The notes under the pieces are model-generated. The model was not told the DNA's origin, made no database searches, and saw only the letters and a list, made by a program, of their open reading frames with translations. Positions 1 to 12,245 of a stretch of 64,000 nt of DNA are shown here, one piece after another. Each line of letters opens with the position of its first letter. Position 1 is the stretch's first letter. The translations under genes and the position numbers were made by a program. Source of the DNA: Pseudomonas poae (GTDB taxonomy: Bacteria; Pseudomonadota; Gammaproteobacteria; Pseudomonadales; Pseudomonadaceae); assembly GCA_028869255.1 (NCBI GenBank), contig CP110972.1, positions 3,353,001-3,417,000 on the forward strand, written 5' to 3'.

Positions 1-2
1 GC

Positions 3-2315
3 AGTGAGAGTTACACCAGTGCCGGGCGCTACAACGCCAAACCGGCTGCAGGCCTGGCGATCAAGCTCGCCGCTGGCGCCAACGCCCTGGACACGGTCAA
101 GGCGATTGACGCCCGCATGGCGGAGCTCGAGCAGTTTTTTCCGCCGGGCATGGCCGTACAAAAACCCTATGACACCACGCCCTTCGTGCGCATCTCGATC
201 GAGGAAGTAGTACGCACGCTGGTGGAGGCTGTCGCGCTGGTGTTCCTGGTGATGTACCTGTTCCTGCAGAACTTCAGGGCCACATTGATTCCGACTATCG
301 CGGTGCCGGTGGTGCTGCTGGGCACTTTCGGCGTGCTGGCGGCGTTCGGTTTCACGATCAATACGCTGACCATGTTTGCCATGGTACTGGCCATCGGTTT
401 GCTGGTGGACGATGCCATCGTGGTGGTGGAAAACGTCGAGCGGATCATGACGCAGGAAGGGCTGCCGCCCAAAGAGGCCACTCGCAAGTCCATGGACCAG
501 ATCACTGGGGCATTGGTCGGGGTCGCGCTGGTGCTGGCGGCGGTGTTTGTGCCGATGGCGTTTTTCAGTGGTTCCAGCGGCGTGATCTACCGTCAGTTCT
601 CCATCACCATCGTCTCGGCCATGACCCTGTCGGTGCTGGTGGCGCTGGTGCTCACGCCCGCGCTGTGCGCGACCTTCCTCAAGCCTGTGCAGCAAGGTCA
701 TGGCGCGGCCACCAGCGGTTTTTTTGGCTGGTTCAACCGCGTGTTTGACCGTGGCAACCATCGCTACCAGGGCATCGTACGCCACGTCGTTGGCAAGGGC
801 TGGCGTTACATGCTGCTGTACGCCGTACTGCTTGGCGCGGTGGTACTGGGCTTCATGAAATTGCCGGTCGGCTTCCTGCCCGATGAAGACCAGGGCACCC
901 TGTTCGTGCTGGTGCAACTGCCGCCGGGCGCGACGGGCGCGCGTACCGATGAAGTGATTCGCCAGGTCGAGCAGCACTTCCTGGTCGACCAGAAAGACGC
1001 CGTCTCCGGAGTGTTCACGGTGTCTGGCTTCAGCTTTGCCGGCAGTGGCCAGAACACCGGCCTGGCGTTCGTCAAGCTCAGGCCCTGGGATGAGCGCAAG
1101 GGAGAGGCGCTCAGTGTGTCGGGCGTGTCGAGCAAAGCCATGGCCTATTTCGCGACGCTCAGGGATGCGCGGGTGTTTGCTTTCGCGCCGCCGGCCGTGG
1201 CGGAGTTGGGCAATGCGACCGGCTTCGACCTGATGCTGCAAGACCGTGCCAACCTGGGTCACGACACGCTGATGAAGGCGCGTAACCAACTGCTCGCCGA
1301 GCTATCCAAAGACAAGCGCCTGGTGGCGGTGCGGCCCAACGGGCAAGAAGACACGCCGGAGCTGCAACTGGTCATCGACCCGGATAAAGCCCAGGCGCTG
1401 GGCATATCGATTGCTGACATAAATGACAACTTCTCGGCCGCCTGGGGTAGCAGTTACGTGAATGACTTCATCGACAAGGGTCGGGTAAAAAAGGTCATGC
1501 TGCAGGCGGATGCCACCTACCGCATGCTTCCCGATGACATCAACCGCTGGTACATCCGTAACAGCGACAGCGGCATGGTGCCCTTTTCAGTGTTTTCAAA
1601 GGCGCAGTGGGCTTCGGGGTCGCCGCGGCTTGAGCGCTACAACGGGGTGCCCTCAGTAGAGATCTTGGGCATGGCGATGCCGGGCTCCGCGTCCAGCGGC
1701 GAAGCACTGGCTATCGTGCAGAACGCTGTCGCCAAGTTGCCGACCGGAATCGGCTACGAATGGACCGGCCTGTCGCGCCAGGAAAAAGCCTCCACCGGCC
1801 AGACCGGCCTGCTGTACGCCCTGTCGATCCTGTTTGTGTTCCTGTGCCTGGCCGCATTGTATGAGAGCTGGGCCATTCCGCTGTCAGTGGTGCTAGTGGT
1901 GCCGCTGGGGGTTCTGGGCGCGCTGATCGGCGCGATCCTGACCTGGAAAATGAACGACGTGTACTTCCAGGTGGGGATATTGACCACCATTGGCCTTGCG
2001 TCGAAGAACGCCATTCTGATCGTGGAGTTCGCCAAAGACCTCTATGCCAACGGCGAAAGCCTGGTGCACTCGGCACTTGAAGCCGCGCGCATGCGCTTGC
2101 GCCCGGTGCTTATGACTTCGCTGGCGTTCATACTCGGCGTACTGCCGCTGGTCTTCGGCAGCGGCGCGGGGGCCGGTGCACAGCACGCCTTGGGCAACGC
2201 CGTGATCGGCGGCATGCTGTCCGGCACGCTACTGGCGATTGTCTTTGTGCCGCTGTTCTTTGTGCTGGTGATGCGCTTATTCAAGCGCCAACCCGCCCCC
2301 GTGGGAGGACGCTGA
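3..2315 (+). CDS. RND multidrug efflux pump, inner-membrane subunit (5' truncated)
   Basis: C-terminal three quarters of an HAE1-type RND transporter (AcrB/MexB family), which exports drugs from the inner membrane and periplasm by proton exchange. The frame is open from base 3, so the gene begins upstream; roughly 270 residues are missing. Visible are hydrophobic helices in two blocks (about bases 210-840 and 1800-2290), the proton-relay region [16 protein letters not shown] of TM4, and the second-half [16 protein letters not shown] repeat. The stop codon is one base before the start of an OprM-like channel gene, a normal mex/ttg operon order; the periplasmic adaptor would lie before the window. 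Family is certain, substrate unknown. Confidence 0.93.
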   Translation, partial: SESYTSAGRYNAKPAAGLAIKLAAGANALDTVKAIDARMAELEQFFPPGMAVQKPYDTTPFVRISIEEVVRTLVEAVALVFLVMYLFLQNFRATLIPTIAVPVVLLGTFGVLAAFGFTINTLTMFAMVLAIGLLVDDAIVVVENVERIMTQEGLPPKEATRKSMDQITGALVGVALVLAAVFVPMAFFSGSSGVIYRQFSITIVSAMTLSVLVALVLTPALCATFLKPVQQGHGAATSGFFGWFNRVFDRGNHRYQGIVRHVVGKGWRYMLLYAVLLGAVVLGFMKLPVGFLPDEDQGTLFVLVQLPPGATGARTDEVIRQVEQHFLVDQKDAVSGVFTVSGFSFAGSGQNTGLAFVKLRPWDERKGEALSVSGVSSKAMAYFATLRDARVFAFAPPAVAELGNATGFDLMLQDRANLGHDTLMKARNQLLAELSKDKRLVAVRPNGQEDTPELQLVIDPDKAQALGISIADINDNFSAAWGSSYVNDFIDKGRVKKVMLQADATYRMLPDDINRWYIRNSDSGMVPFSVFSKAQWASGSPRLERYNGVPSVEILGMAMPGSASSGEALAIVQNAVAKLPTGIGYEWTGLSRQEKASTGQTGLLYALSILFVFLCLAALYESWAIPLSVVLVVPLGVLGALIGAILTWKMNDVYFQVGILTTIGLASKNAILIVEFAKDLYANGESLVHSALEAARMRLRPVLMTSLAFILGVLPLVFGSGAGAGAQHALGNAVIGGMLSGTLLAIVFVPLFFVLVMRLFKRQPAPVGGR

Positions 2316-2316
2316 G

Positions 2317-3789
2317 ATGCCACGGCTTACCTGTTCTTTATGGGTGCTTGGGACGCTGTTGAGCGGTTGCAGTTTGATGCCAGCCTACCAGCAGCCAGCT
2401 TCCTCCGTCCCACCGACGTTTGCCACAAGCGCGGCGGCAACCGCCATTCCCGTGGCCGAGCTTGGCTGGCGTAATGTCTTCACTGACCCTGCACTGCAGG
2501 CGATCATCGAGCTGGCGCTGGCCAACAACCGCGACCTCAGAGTGGCCGTGCTGAATATCGAAAAGGCGCGCGCCACCTACCGCGTACAGGACGCGGCGTT
2601 ATTGCCGAGCATCGATGCCAGCGGCAGTTCCAGTGCCAGCCGTACACCGGCCGACCAATCCCAGACCGCTCAGGCCATGGTTACGCACAGCTACAGCGCG
2701 ACGCTGGGCTTCAGTGCCTATGAACTTGACCTGTTTGGCCGGGTGCGAAGCCTCAGCGCGCAGGCACTTGAGCAGTTTTTCTCTACCGCTGAAAATCGCC
2801 GAAGCACGCAAATCAGCCTGATCGCCGAGGTTGCCACCGACTACCTCACACTGGCGTCCGATCAGGACCGGCTCAAGCTGGCGCACGATACGCTCACCAG
2901 CCAGCAAAACAGCTACGCGCTCGATCAGCGCATGTTCGACCTGGGTTCGTCTTCCGCACTCACCCTGAGTCAGGCTCAGACCAGCGTCGAAACGGCACGC
3001 GTGGATGTGGAAAAATACACCGCGCAAGTCGCCGAAGACCTCAACGCACTGCGCCTTGTCGTCGGCGCCGAACTGCCAGGCGAGCTGCTGCCCAAGACCC
3101 TGCCCGCACGCTCGACAGCCGACGCGAGTCCGCTGGCCAGCATCCCGCCCGGCTTGACCTCGGACCTGCTGCAACGCCGCCCCGACATACTCAAGGCCGA
3201 GCGCGACTTGAAGGCCGCCAATGCCTACATCGGCGCCGCCCGTGCGGCGTTCTACCCAAGCATTACCCTCACGGCTTCGGCGGGGACTTCAAGCGCGAGT
3301 TTGTCGAATATGTTCAAAGGCGGATCGGGCACTTGGAGTTTCGCGCCACAAATCTCGCTGCCGATCTTCGATGGCGGTACCAACCGCGCCAACCTGGCCA
3401 GCGCCACAGCCGATCGCGATATCTACGTGGCCGACTACGAAAAGGCGATTCAAACCGCGTTTCGCGAAGTCAATGACGCGCTCGCGCAGCGCGGCACGCT
3501 GGGGCGCCAGCTGGATGCCCAACAAGCGCTGGTGGATGCGACCGCCAGAAGCTATCGACTTTCAGAGGCGCGCTTCAGTCAGGGGATTGACAGTTATCTC
3601 AGTGTGCTGGACTCGCAACGTTCGCTTTACACCGCGCAACAAGACCTGATTGGCACGCAGTTATCACGCCTGACCAACTTGGTGACCTTCTACAAAGTAC
3701 TTGGGGGGCGGATGGGTCGAAACCACCGGGGTTGCGGTCGCCCACGTGACCTCCGTGGCGAACTGAGCAGCATTGGGCATAACGCATGA
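2317..3789 (+). CDS. OprM/TolC-type outer-membrane efflux lipoprotein (C-terminus frameshifted)
   Basis: Outer-membrane channel of the RND system (NodT/OprM family, normally about 480 residues). It starts with a lipoprotein signal and lipobox (LLSGC at residues 14-18), followed by two OEP repeats. The start ATG follows a GGAGG and lies one base after the pump's stop, implying translational coupling. As written, the last 27 codons (from [12 protein letters not shown]) do not look like the family. The G run at 3703-3708 has six bases; with five, the protein ends [20 protein letters not shown] at a TGA at 3764-3766, which is typical. I therefore think the true end is 3766 and the printed tail an artefact. 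Confidence 0.9.
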   Translation: MPRLTCSLWVLGTLLSGCSLMPAYQQPASSVPPTFATSAAATAIPVAELGWRNVFTDPALQAIIELALANNRDLRVAVLNIEKARATYRVQDAALLPSIDASGSSSASRTPADQSQTAQAMVTHSYSATLGFSAYELDLFGRVRSLSAQALEQFFSTAENRRSTQISLIAEVATDYLTLASDQDRLKLAHDTLTSQQNSYALDQRMFDLGSSSALTLSQAQTSVETARVDVEKYTAQVAEDLNALRLVVGAELPGELLPKTLPARSTADASPLASIPPGLTSDLLQRRPDILKAERDLKAANAYIGAARAAFYPSITLTASAGTSSASLSNMFKGGSGTWSFAPQISLPIFDGGTNRANLASATADRDIYVADYEKAIQTAFREVNDALAQRGTLGRQLDAQQALVDATARSYRLSEARFSQGIDSYLSVLDSQRSLYTAQQDLIGTQLSRLTNLVTFYKVLGGRMGRNHRGCGRPRDLRGELSSIGHNA

Positions 3790-3838
3790 GGGTGGTCTGC
3801 AGCTTTTTTCTCGCGGCAGTTGCCCATTTAAACTAAAA

Positions 3839-3851
3839 GTCCATAATGGAC
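3839..3851. promoter_or_regulatory. Palindromic operator candidate upstream of dauB
   Basis: GTCCA-TAA-TGGAC is a perfect 5-3-5 palindrome 26 bases before the dauB start. Nearly the same element (CCATACTGGAC) precedes the binding-protein gene on the other side of dauR. The likely ligand is DauR; this is inferred from position and recurrence only. Confidence 0.5.
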
Positions 3852-3877
3852 AAAATAGTTTAATTCGGGAGTTCTCC

Positions 3878-5939
<2,062 letters not shown>

Positions 5940-5940
<1 letters not shown>

Positions 5941-6566
5941 TGAACACCGCTGAACACGACAAGGCCTTGCAGAATTTCCGTGCGATCAGCGACGCAATCG
6001 CCACTTTGTTTTTCCCCCACGCCGAAGTGGTGTTGCATGACCTGCGCACGCAAAAAGTCGATTACATCGCCAATAACCTGTCCAAACGCAGCATTGGCGA
6101 TGACTCGGCGCTGGAGGACATGCTCAGCGATGACGTCAGCGAAGTGAATATCGGCCCGTACGAAAAGCTCAATTGGGACGGCCAGAAAATCCGCAGCCTT
6201 AGCACCGTACTGCGCGACGCAAAAGATCGCCCCCTGGCAGTGCTGTGCATCAACCTGAATATCTCATTGTTCGAAAACGCCAAGGCGGCGCTGGACCTGT
6301 TCCTGTCACCGAGCAAGCTGATCCCGCAACCGGACTCGCTGTTTCGCGATGACTGGCAGGAGCGCATCAATACCTTTTTGCATGCCTGGATGCGCGAGCG
6401 CCAGCTGAGCCTCAACCTGCTGACCCGCGACCACAAGCGCGAGCTGGTGCTGGCCCTGCATGCCGAAGGCGCCTTCAAGGGCAAGAGCGCCTCGAACTAT
6501 GTGGCCAATGTGTTGGGCATGGGGCGGGCGACGGTGTACAAGCATTTGAAGGAATTGAAGGGCTGA
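5940..6566 (+). CDS. dauR: YheO-type PAS/HTH transcriptional regulator DauR
   Basis: YheO-family regulator of 208 residues: an N-terminal PAS-like domain (about 10-115) and a C-terminal helix-turn-helix (about 175-205, SASNYVANVLGMGRATVYKHLKEL). The start ATG overlaps the dauA stop (TGATG). DauR represses the dau operon in P. aeruginosa and is relieved by arginine. It probably binds the GTCCA(N3)TGGAC elements at 3839 and 7549 and so may co-regulate the neighbouring binding-protein gene; that link is inferred. Confidence 0.88.
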
Positions 6567-6590
6567 GTCCTGAAAACGCCCAAGACGAAT

Positions 6591-6678
6591 GTGGGAGCGG
6601 GCTTGCTCGCGAAAACGGCGGTTCAGTCAACATAGATGTTGACTGTGAGGCAGCATTCGCGAGCAAGCCCGCTCCCAC
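6591..6678. repeat. REP-type inverted pair (BIME-like)
   Basis: GTGGGAGCGGGCTTGCTCGCGAA at 6591-6613 (shown here as one arm) is repeated inverted at 6656-6678 without mismatch, forming a 23-bp stem. Between them sits a second perfect hairpin, CAGTCAACA-TAGA-TGTTGACTG (6624-6645). This is the common fluorescent-Pseudomonas REP family, lying between convergent dauR and the binding-protein gene, where it may also end transcription. Confidence 0.85.
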
Positions 6679-6698
6679 CTTTTGCCCGCGTATGACGC

Positions 6699-7475
6699 TC
6701 AATCGCCGTAGATATCGGATTTGAAGTACTGCTGTGAAATCTTCTGGTACTCACCACTCGCACGAATGCCGTCGATGGCGTTGTTGAGTTCGCTGACCAG
6801 CTCGTTATTGCCCTTGCGCACCGCGATCCCGGCACCCTCGCCCACGTATTTCGGGTCTTTGAGTTCCGGGCCGACAAAGGCGTAGCCCTTGCCGCGTGGC
6901 ATTTGCAGGAAGTCATTCAAGGGGATGGTGTCGGCAAAAATCGCATCCAGCCGCCCTGCCGCCAGGTCCATGTAGATCTCTTCGTTATTGCTGTAGCGCT
7001 TGACGGTAACGCCCTTGGGCTCGAACACCTCGGTGGCGTAACGGTCGGTAGTGGTGGCGCGCTGCACGCCCACCGTCTTGCCCTTGAGGCTGGCGTACTG
7101 GTCGTCTACCACCGCGCCGTCTTTCATCACCAGGCGTGATGAGGTGAAGTAGTACTTGTGGGTGAAATCCACCGACTTCTTGCGGTCTTCGTTGATGGTC
7201 ATGGACGACAGGGCCATGTCGATTTTCTTCACTTTGAGTGAAGGGATCAGACCATCGAACTCACCTTCGACCCACACGCATTTGACTTTCATCTGCGCGC
7301 ACAGCGCATTGCCGATGTCGTAGTCGAAGCCGACGATCTTGCCCTCCTCGGTCTTGGACGCAAACGGCGGGTACGCGGCTTCGATGCCGATGCGCAAGGT
7401 TTTCTCGGCGGCCAGCACGTGGCTGGAGGCGATCAGGCCCAAGGCCAATGCAGTGATAAGGGGGAGTTTCTTCAT
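6699..7475 (-). CDS. Periplasmic basic amino acid-binding protein (ArgT/AotJ-type)
   Basis: SBP family 3 protein of 258 residues with a Sec signal ending VLAAE. Mature-protein motifs are [27 protein letters not shown], shown as the region at about 29-55, and [22 protein letters not shown], which is the ligand-binding loop of lysine/arginine/ornithine binders. It is transcribed toward dauR; P. aeruginosa also has a binding-protein gene beside dauR. No permease or ATPase is adjacent, so it must share another ABC complex. Start chosen at ATG 7475 (MKKLPL); an upstream in-frame start adds five residues before a good signal peptide. Probably imports arginine for the Dau enzymes. Confidence 0.87.
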   Translation of the reverse strand: MKKLPLITALALGLIASSHVLAAEKTLRIGIEAAYPPFASKTEEGKIVGFDYDIGNALCAQMKVKCVWVEGEFDGLIPSLKVKKIDMALSSMTINEDRKKSVDFTHKYYFTSSRLVMKDGAVVDDQYASLKGKTVGVQRATTTDRYATEVFEPKGVTVKRYSNNEEIYMDLAAGRLDAIFADTIPLNDFLQMPRGKGYAFVGPELKDPKYVGEGAGIAVRKGNNELVSELNNAIDGIRASGEYQKISQQYFKSDIYGD

Positions 7476-7548
7476 GGTCGTGTCTCGCAAGTTGTTGTTG
7501 GTTTAGGCAAGAGCGAAGAAAAATGCAGCAAGGATTTTGTACTTATAA

Positions 7549-7561
7549 TTCCATACTGGAC
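7549..7561. promoter_or_regulatory. Second copy of the dau operator-like motif
   Basis: TTCCATACTGGAC shares CCATA(C/A)TGGAC with the palindrome before dauB (10 of 11 bases). It lies about 75 bases upstream of the binding-protein start on the minus strand. The two copies flank the dau region, as expected of a shared DauR site. Confidence 0.42.
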
Positions 7562-7774
7562 TTTTGTGTATTGGTCGTCAATCTCGATCAAGCCCTGCAG
7601 TGCACCCGGCAACCTCACCGCATCGGTCAGCGGGAAATACCGAGCATGACTTTTTTGCACAACGCACCGGTGTTTTTGAGCGTTCATCTCTGAATTTATG
7701 CGTGCCTATACTCGGGTCAGCCTGCCGGTTGAACCGCAGGTCAGTCCCTACAACAATAATCAAGGACACCGACC

Positions 7775-9457
7775 ATGACCCAGCCCTTCCTGGCCGCTCG
7801 GGATTTTCTGCTCGCTCACCGCACCGACTATGCAACCGCCGTGCGCGACTTTCGCTGGCCGCAGTTGGGCGAGTTCAACTGGGCCCTGGACTATTTTGAC
7901 GCGATGGCCGAGGGCAACCCGGCCACGGCCTTGTGGATCGTCGAAGAGGACGGCAGCGAGCAACGCTACAGCTTCCAGCAACTGGCGGCGCGTTCCAACC
8001 AGGTGGCCAACCACCTGCGCGCCCTCGGCGTACGCCGTGGCGAACGCGTGCTGCTGATGCTCGGCAACGATGTGGCGCTGTGGGAAACCATGCTCGCCGC
8101 CTTCAAGCTCGGCGCCGTGGTGATCCCCGCCACCGCCCTGCTCAACCCGGATGATTTGCGCGACCGCATCGAGCGCGGGCAGGTGCGCCACTTGGTGGTC
8201 GGCGAGGCGCATGTCGGCAAGTTCGAGGGCCTTGGCGATGGCTGCAGCCGCATCTGCGTGGGTGCGGCGCCCGCCGGCTGGGTCGCACACAGCGCAGCCT
8301 TCGAGCATCCCGAACATTTCGAGGCCGAAGGCCGCACCCTGGCCACCGACCCGATGCTGCTGTATTTCACCTCCGGTACCACCTCAAAACCCAAGATGGT
8401 GCTGCACAGCCACCAAAGCTACCCGGTCGGCCACTTGTCGACCATGTACTGGATCGGCCTGCAGCCGGGCGACCTGCACCTGAATATCTCGTCTCCGGGC
8501 TGGGCCAAGCATGCCTGGAGCTGCCTCTTCGCGCCGTGGAATGCCGGCGCCTGCATCTTTATCCATAACGTGGCGCGGTTCAGTGCGCAGGCCTTGCTCG
8601 GCGCCCTGGAAAAATACCGCGTGACCAGCCTGTGCGCCCCGCCCACCGTGTGGCGCATGTTGATCCAAGAGGACCTGGCCAGATACCGAACCCGCCTGAA
8701 CCTGCGCGAACTGGTGGGCGCCGGTGAGCCGCTGAACCCGGAAATCATCGAGCAGATCCAGCACGCCTGGGGCTTGCCGCTGCGTGATGGCTTCGGCCAG
8801 TCGGAGACCACCGCGCTGGTCGGCAACACGCCTGGCCAGGTGCTCAAGCCGGGCTCCATGGGCCGCCCGTTGCCCGGATATCAAGTGGCCCTGCTTGACG
8901 CCGACGGCGTGCCGGGCACCGAAGGCGAAGTCGCCCTGCCCCTGGACGTGCGCCCGCTCGGCCTGATGCTCGGCTACGAAGACAGCCCGGAAAAAACCGC
9001 CGAGGTTATGCGTAACGGCTATTACCGCACCGGCGACACCGCGCAGATCGACGCCGAGGGCTACATCACCTTTGTCGGCCGCGCCGACGACGTATTCAAA
9101 GCCTCGGACTACCGCATCAGCCCCTTCGAACTGGAGAGCGCGCTGATCGAACACCCGGCCGTGATGGAAGTGGCCGTGGTGCCCAGCCCGGACCCGTTGC
9201 GCCTGGCGGTGCCGAAAGCCTTCCTGATCCTGGCCCACGACGCCCCAGGCAGCGCCGAACTGGCGCGGCACATCCTCGAGTTCGCCCGTGAGCACTTGGC
9301 GCCGTACAAACGCGTGCGGCGGATTGAGTTTGTGAGTGAACTGCCCAAGACCATCTCCGGGAAAATCCGCCGGGTGGAGTTGCGGCAGATGGAGCAGGTG
9401 CGGCGCCAGAGTGAGACGCGGGGTGAGCACGAGCATTTCGAGGAGGACTTTACCTAA
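7775..9457 (+). CDS. AMP-forming acyl-CoA synthetase (ACSM/acetyl-CoA synthetase-like)
   Basis: ANL-superfamily adenylating enzyme, 560 residues. The AMP-binding P-loop YFTSGTTSKPKM is at about residue 195, YRTGDTAQID at about 415, and the catalytic lysine motif PKTISGKIRR near 525. Closest in style to medium-chain acyl-CoA synthetases (ACSM) and acetyl-CoA synthetases. Start ATG follows AAGGA at good spacing. P. aeruginosa carries an AMP-binding enzyme gene close to dauBAR, so the association looks conserved, but the acid substrate cannot be told from sequence. Confidence 0.9.
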   Translation: MTQPFLAARDFLLAHRTDYATAVRDFRWPQLGEFNWALDYFDAMAEGNPATALWIVEEDGSEQRYSFQQLAARSNQVANHLRALGVRRGERVLLMLGNDVALWETMLAAFKLGAVVIPATALLNPDDLRDRIERGQVRHLVVGEAHVGKFEGLGDGCSRICVGAAPAGWVAHSAAFEHPEHFEAEGRTLATDPMLLYFTSGTTSKPKMVLHSHQSYPVGHLSTMYWIGLQPGDLHLNISSPGWAKHAWSCLFAPWNAGACIFIHNVARFSAQALLGALEKYRVTSLCAPPTVWRMLIQEDLARYRTRLNLRELVGAGEPLNPEIIEQIQHAWGLPLRDGFGQSETTALVGNTPGQVLKPGSMGRPLPGYQVALLDADGVPGTEGEVALPLDVRPLGLMLGYEDSPEKTAEVMRNGYYRTGDTAQIDAEGYITFVGRADDVFKASDYRISPFELESALIEHPAVMEVAVVPSPDPLRLAVPKAFLILAHDAPGSAELARHILEFAREHLAPYKRVRRIEFVSELPKTISGKIRRVELRQMEQVRRQSETRGEHEHFEEDFT

Positions 9458-9466
9458 CCCAGGGGC

Positions 9467-9497
9467 AAAAAAAGCCCGGTGACACACGTCACCGGGC
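9467..9497 (-). terminator. Rho-independent terminator of gudD
   Basis: Perfect 10-bp stem GCCCGGTGAC / GTCACCGGGC with loop ACAC (9474-9497). On the minus strand it is followed by seven T (9467-9473). It sits just after the gudD stop and probably also limits read-through from the acyl-CoA synthetase gene. Confidence 0.88.
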
Positions 9498-9515
9498 CAA
9501 ACGAAGCGACCGGCT

Positions 9516-10790
9516 TCAGAAACGCGGTTTCACAGCTTTCCAGTCAGGTTGATAGCGCTGCATCTGTTTCACGTCATCGCGCTGGCGAATGCCGCAGCTC
9601 AGGTACTGGTCATGCAGCTTGCCCAGCTGGTCATGGTCCAGCTCCAGGCCCAGCCCCGGGGCGCGGGTGATCTTCACGCAACCATCGACAATCGGCAGCT
9701 TGCCGCCCTTGATCACCTCTTCGTCCGGCTCCTGCCAGGGGTAATGGGTGTCGCAGGCGTAGTCGAGGTTCGGCACCGAGGCGGCCACGTGGGCCATGGC
9801 CATCAGGCTGATGCCCAGGTGTGAGTTGGAATGCATCGACACACCGAGGCCAAAGGTCTGGCACATCTTCGCCAGCACCTGGGTGTCGCGCAGGCCGCCC
9901 CAGTAGTGGTGGTCGGCGAGCACGATCTGCACGCTGTTCTGCGCGACGCTGCGGCGGAACTCGTCAAAATCGGTGACCACCATGTTGGTCGCCAAGGGCA
10001 AGCCGCTGCGTTTATGCAGCTCGGCCATGCCTGCCAGGCCGGGCGTCGGGTCTTCGTAATATTGCAGGTCATCGCCCAGCAGTTCAGCCATGCGAATCGC
10101 GGTTTCCAGGGACCAGTTGCCGTTCGGGTCGATGCGCAGCGGTACGCCGGGGAAGGCGTTTTTCAGGGCCTTGATGCACGCCACCTCATGCTCCGGCGCC
10201 AGGGCGCCGGCCTTGAGCTTGATGCTTTTGAAACCGTAGGTCTCGATCATCCGCCGCGCCTGGGCCACGATCTGTTCTTCGTTAAGCGCTTCGCCCCAAC
10301 TGTCGGGTTTATAGGGCGAGTCGATGTGCTCGGCGTATTTGAAAAACAGGTAGGCGCTGAACGGGATTTGGTCGCGGATTGCGCCGCCGAGCAGATCCAC
10401 CAGCGGCACATTCAGCGCATGCGCCTGCAGGTCGAGCAACGCCACTTCAAACGCCGAATAGGCATTGCTCACCGCCTTGCTGGCATGCGAGCCCGGCGCC
10501 AGTTCGGCACCGCTGAGACTCGCCGGTTTATGCGCGGCGACGGTGGCCTGGACGATAGCGCGCAAGCCGTTGAGGTCGAAGGGGTCGAGGCCGATCAGTT
10601 GCGGCTGCACCTGTTGCTGGATCGCCAGCGCTGGCGCATCGCCGTAGCTTTCGCCCAGGCCGATGTAGCCGGTGTCGCTCTCGACCTCAATGATCGAGCG
10701 CAACGCAAAGGCTTCGTGAATACCGCTGGCATTGAGCAACGGCGGGTCGCGAAAGGCAATCGGGGTGACGGTAACGCGGACAATTTTCAA
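9516..10790 (-). CDS. gudD: D-glucarate dehydratase
   Basis: Enolase-superfamily glucarate dehydratase of 424 residues, converting D-glucarate to 5-keto-4-deoxy-D-glucarate. Seen: SIKLKAG (KxK catalytic lysine motif), the metal-ligand region RIDPNGNW, the YYEDPTPG carboxylate and the MHSNSHLGIS catalytic histidine region. The start is TTG at 10790 with a strong AAGGAG upstream; no ATG is available before the conserved KIVRVTVTPIAF. It overlaps the upstream permease by four bases. The product would feed KdgD, encoded at 24-25 kb, so the two loci are metabolically linked. Confidence 0.94.
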   Translation of the reverse strand: MKIVRVTVTPIAFRDPPLLNASGIHEAFALRSIIEVESDTGYIGLGESYGDAPALAIQQQVQPQLIGLDPFDLNGLRAIVQATVAAHKPASLSGAELAPGSHASKAVSNAYSAFEVALLDLQAHALNVPLVDLLGGAIRDQIPFSAYLFFKYAEHIDSPYKPDSWGEALNEEQIVAQARRMIETYGFKSIKLKAGALAPEHEVACIKALKNAFPGVPLRIDPNGNWSLETAIRMAELLGDDLQYYEDPTPGLAGMAELHKRSGLPLATNMVVTDFDEFRRSVAQNSVQIVLADHHYWGGLRDTQVLAKMCQTFGLGVSMHSNSHLGISLMAMAHVAASVPNLDYACDTHYPWQEPDEEVIKGGKLPIVDGCVKITRAPGLGLELDHDQLGKLHDQYLSCGIRQRDDVKQMQRYQPDWKAVKPRF

Positions 10791-12139
10791 GAGGTGGCTC
10801 CTTGTGGGCCTGGACGCAAGGCGTGATGAGGGGTGGGCGGCAGAGCGCCGCGTGGCGTGGTCCGAGCAAAAAACACCACCACCGCCGCCACCAGCGACGT
10901 CGCGGCCAAGCCGTACAACCCGCCTTCGATGGAGCCGGTGGTCTGCTCCAGCAAACCGAAAGTGGTCGGCGCGACGAAACCGCCCAGGTTGCCGACCGAA
11001 TTGATCAAGGCGATCACCGCCGCAGCGATGCGCGCATCCAGATAACCCTGGGGGATCGGCCAGAACAGCGCCGAGGCCGCCTTGAAACCAATCGCGGCAA
11101 AACAGATGGCGACAAACGCGAACACCGGGCCACCGGTGGTGGACATGAACATGCCGAAGGCGGCGATCACCAGCATCAGCGCGACCCATGCCTGTTGGTG
11201 TTTCCACTTGCTGGCCAGGGCGGCAAAGCCGTACATCGCGACGATGGAAATCAACCAGGGAATCGAGTTGAACAGGCCCACCTCGAAGTCGCCCAGGTTG
11301 CCCATTTTCTTGATCATGCTGGGCAGCCAGAAGGTCGCGCCGTAGATGGTCAGGGCGATGGAAAAGTAGATGAAGCAGAACAGCGCGATCTGTTTGTCGG
11401 TCAGCAGCTTGAACATCGACGGCCGTGTGGCCTGGGCAGCTTCACGGGCCTGTTGCTCCAATGCGATGGCGCTCACCAACGCGTGTTTTTCTGCTGCGCT
11501 GAGCCACTTGGCCTGATGGGGATGGGACTGCAACCAGAACCACACAAACCCGCAGAGCACGATCGAGGCGAAGCCTTCGATCAGGAACATCCATTGCCAG
11601 CCATGCAGGCTCAAGCCGCTGACGTTGAGCAACGCCCCCGACACCGGCCCGGAGATCACCGAGGCAATGGCCGAACCGCTGAGGAAAATCGCCATCGCCT
11701 TGCCGCGCTCGGCGGCCGGCAACCACTGGGTAAAGTAATAAATGATGCCGGGGAAAAACCCGGCTTCGGCCGCGCCCAGGATAAAACGCAGCATATAGAA
11801 GCTGGTTTCGCCCTTCACAAAGGCCATGGCCATCGCCGCCGCGCCCCAGGTGAACATGATGCGCGTCAGCCATGCCCGTGCACCGTAGCGCTGCAGCAGC
11901 AGATTGGAGGGGACTTCGAAGATCGCGTAGCCGATGAAGAACAACCCGGCGCCCAGGCCATAGGCCGCTGCGCCGATGCCCAGGTCGGTCTCCATATGGC
12001 TGCGCACAAAGCCGATATTGACCCGGTCGATGTAATTGACGATGAACATCACCACAAACAACGGCAGCACGTGGCGCTTGACCTTGGCGGCCGCACGGGC
12101 GAGCACGGTCGGGTCTGGCGGATTCTGGAGGGTATCCAA
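10787..12139 (-). CDS. gudP: MFS D-glucarate/galactarate permease (ACS family)
   Basis: Major facilitator of the anion:cation symporter family, 450 residues, with about twelve hydrophobic segments and the loop-2 region typical of GudP/GarP. It begins with NYIDRVNIGFVRSHM in TM1, a hallmark of hexuronate/hexarate carriers. Four-base overlap with gudD shows a gudP-gudD operon that carries glucarate in and dehydrates it. A divergent LysR gene lies 106 bases upstream. Substrate is inferred from gudD. Confidence 0.87.
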   Translation of the reverse strand: MDTLQNPPDPTVLARAAAKVKRHVLPLFVVMFIVNYIDRVNIGFVRSHMETDLGIGAAAYGLGAGLFFIGYAIFEVPSNLLLQRYGARAWLTRIMFTWGAAAMAMAFVKGETSFYMLRFILGAAEAGFFPGIIYYFTQWLPAAERGKAMAIFLSGSAIASVISGPVSGALLNVSGLSLHGWQWMFLIEGFASIVLCGFVWFWLQSHPHQAKWLSAAEKHALVSAIALEQQAREAAQATRPSMFKLLTDKQIALFCFIYFSIALTIYGATFWLPSMIKKMGNLGDFEVGLFNSIPWLISIVAMYGFAALASKWKHQQAWVALMLVIAAFGMFMSTTGGPVFAFVAICFAAIGFKAASALFWPIPQGYLDARIAAAVIALINSVGNLGGFVAPTTFGLLEQTTGSIEGGLYGLAATSLVAAVVVFFARTTPRGALPPTPHHALRPGPQGATS

Positions 12140-12245
12140 GGGTGACTCCCAATCATTGTTTTTTTAGGGACTGATCGATGATGGACGCCAGCTATTGTTC
12201 CCGTCTAATCTAACTTGGCATTCGATTGATACCTGGATTAGATCA

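Noticed and set aside
10802..12145. Plus-strand open frame of 447 codons
   Set aside because: Antisense of the glucarate permease; same kind of shadow.
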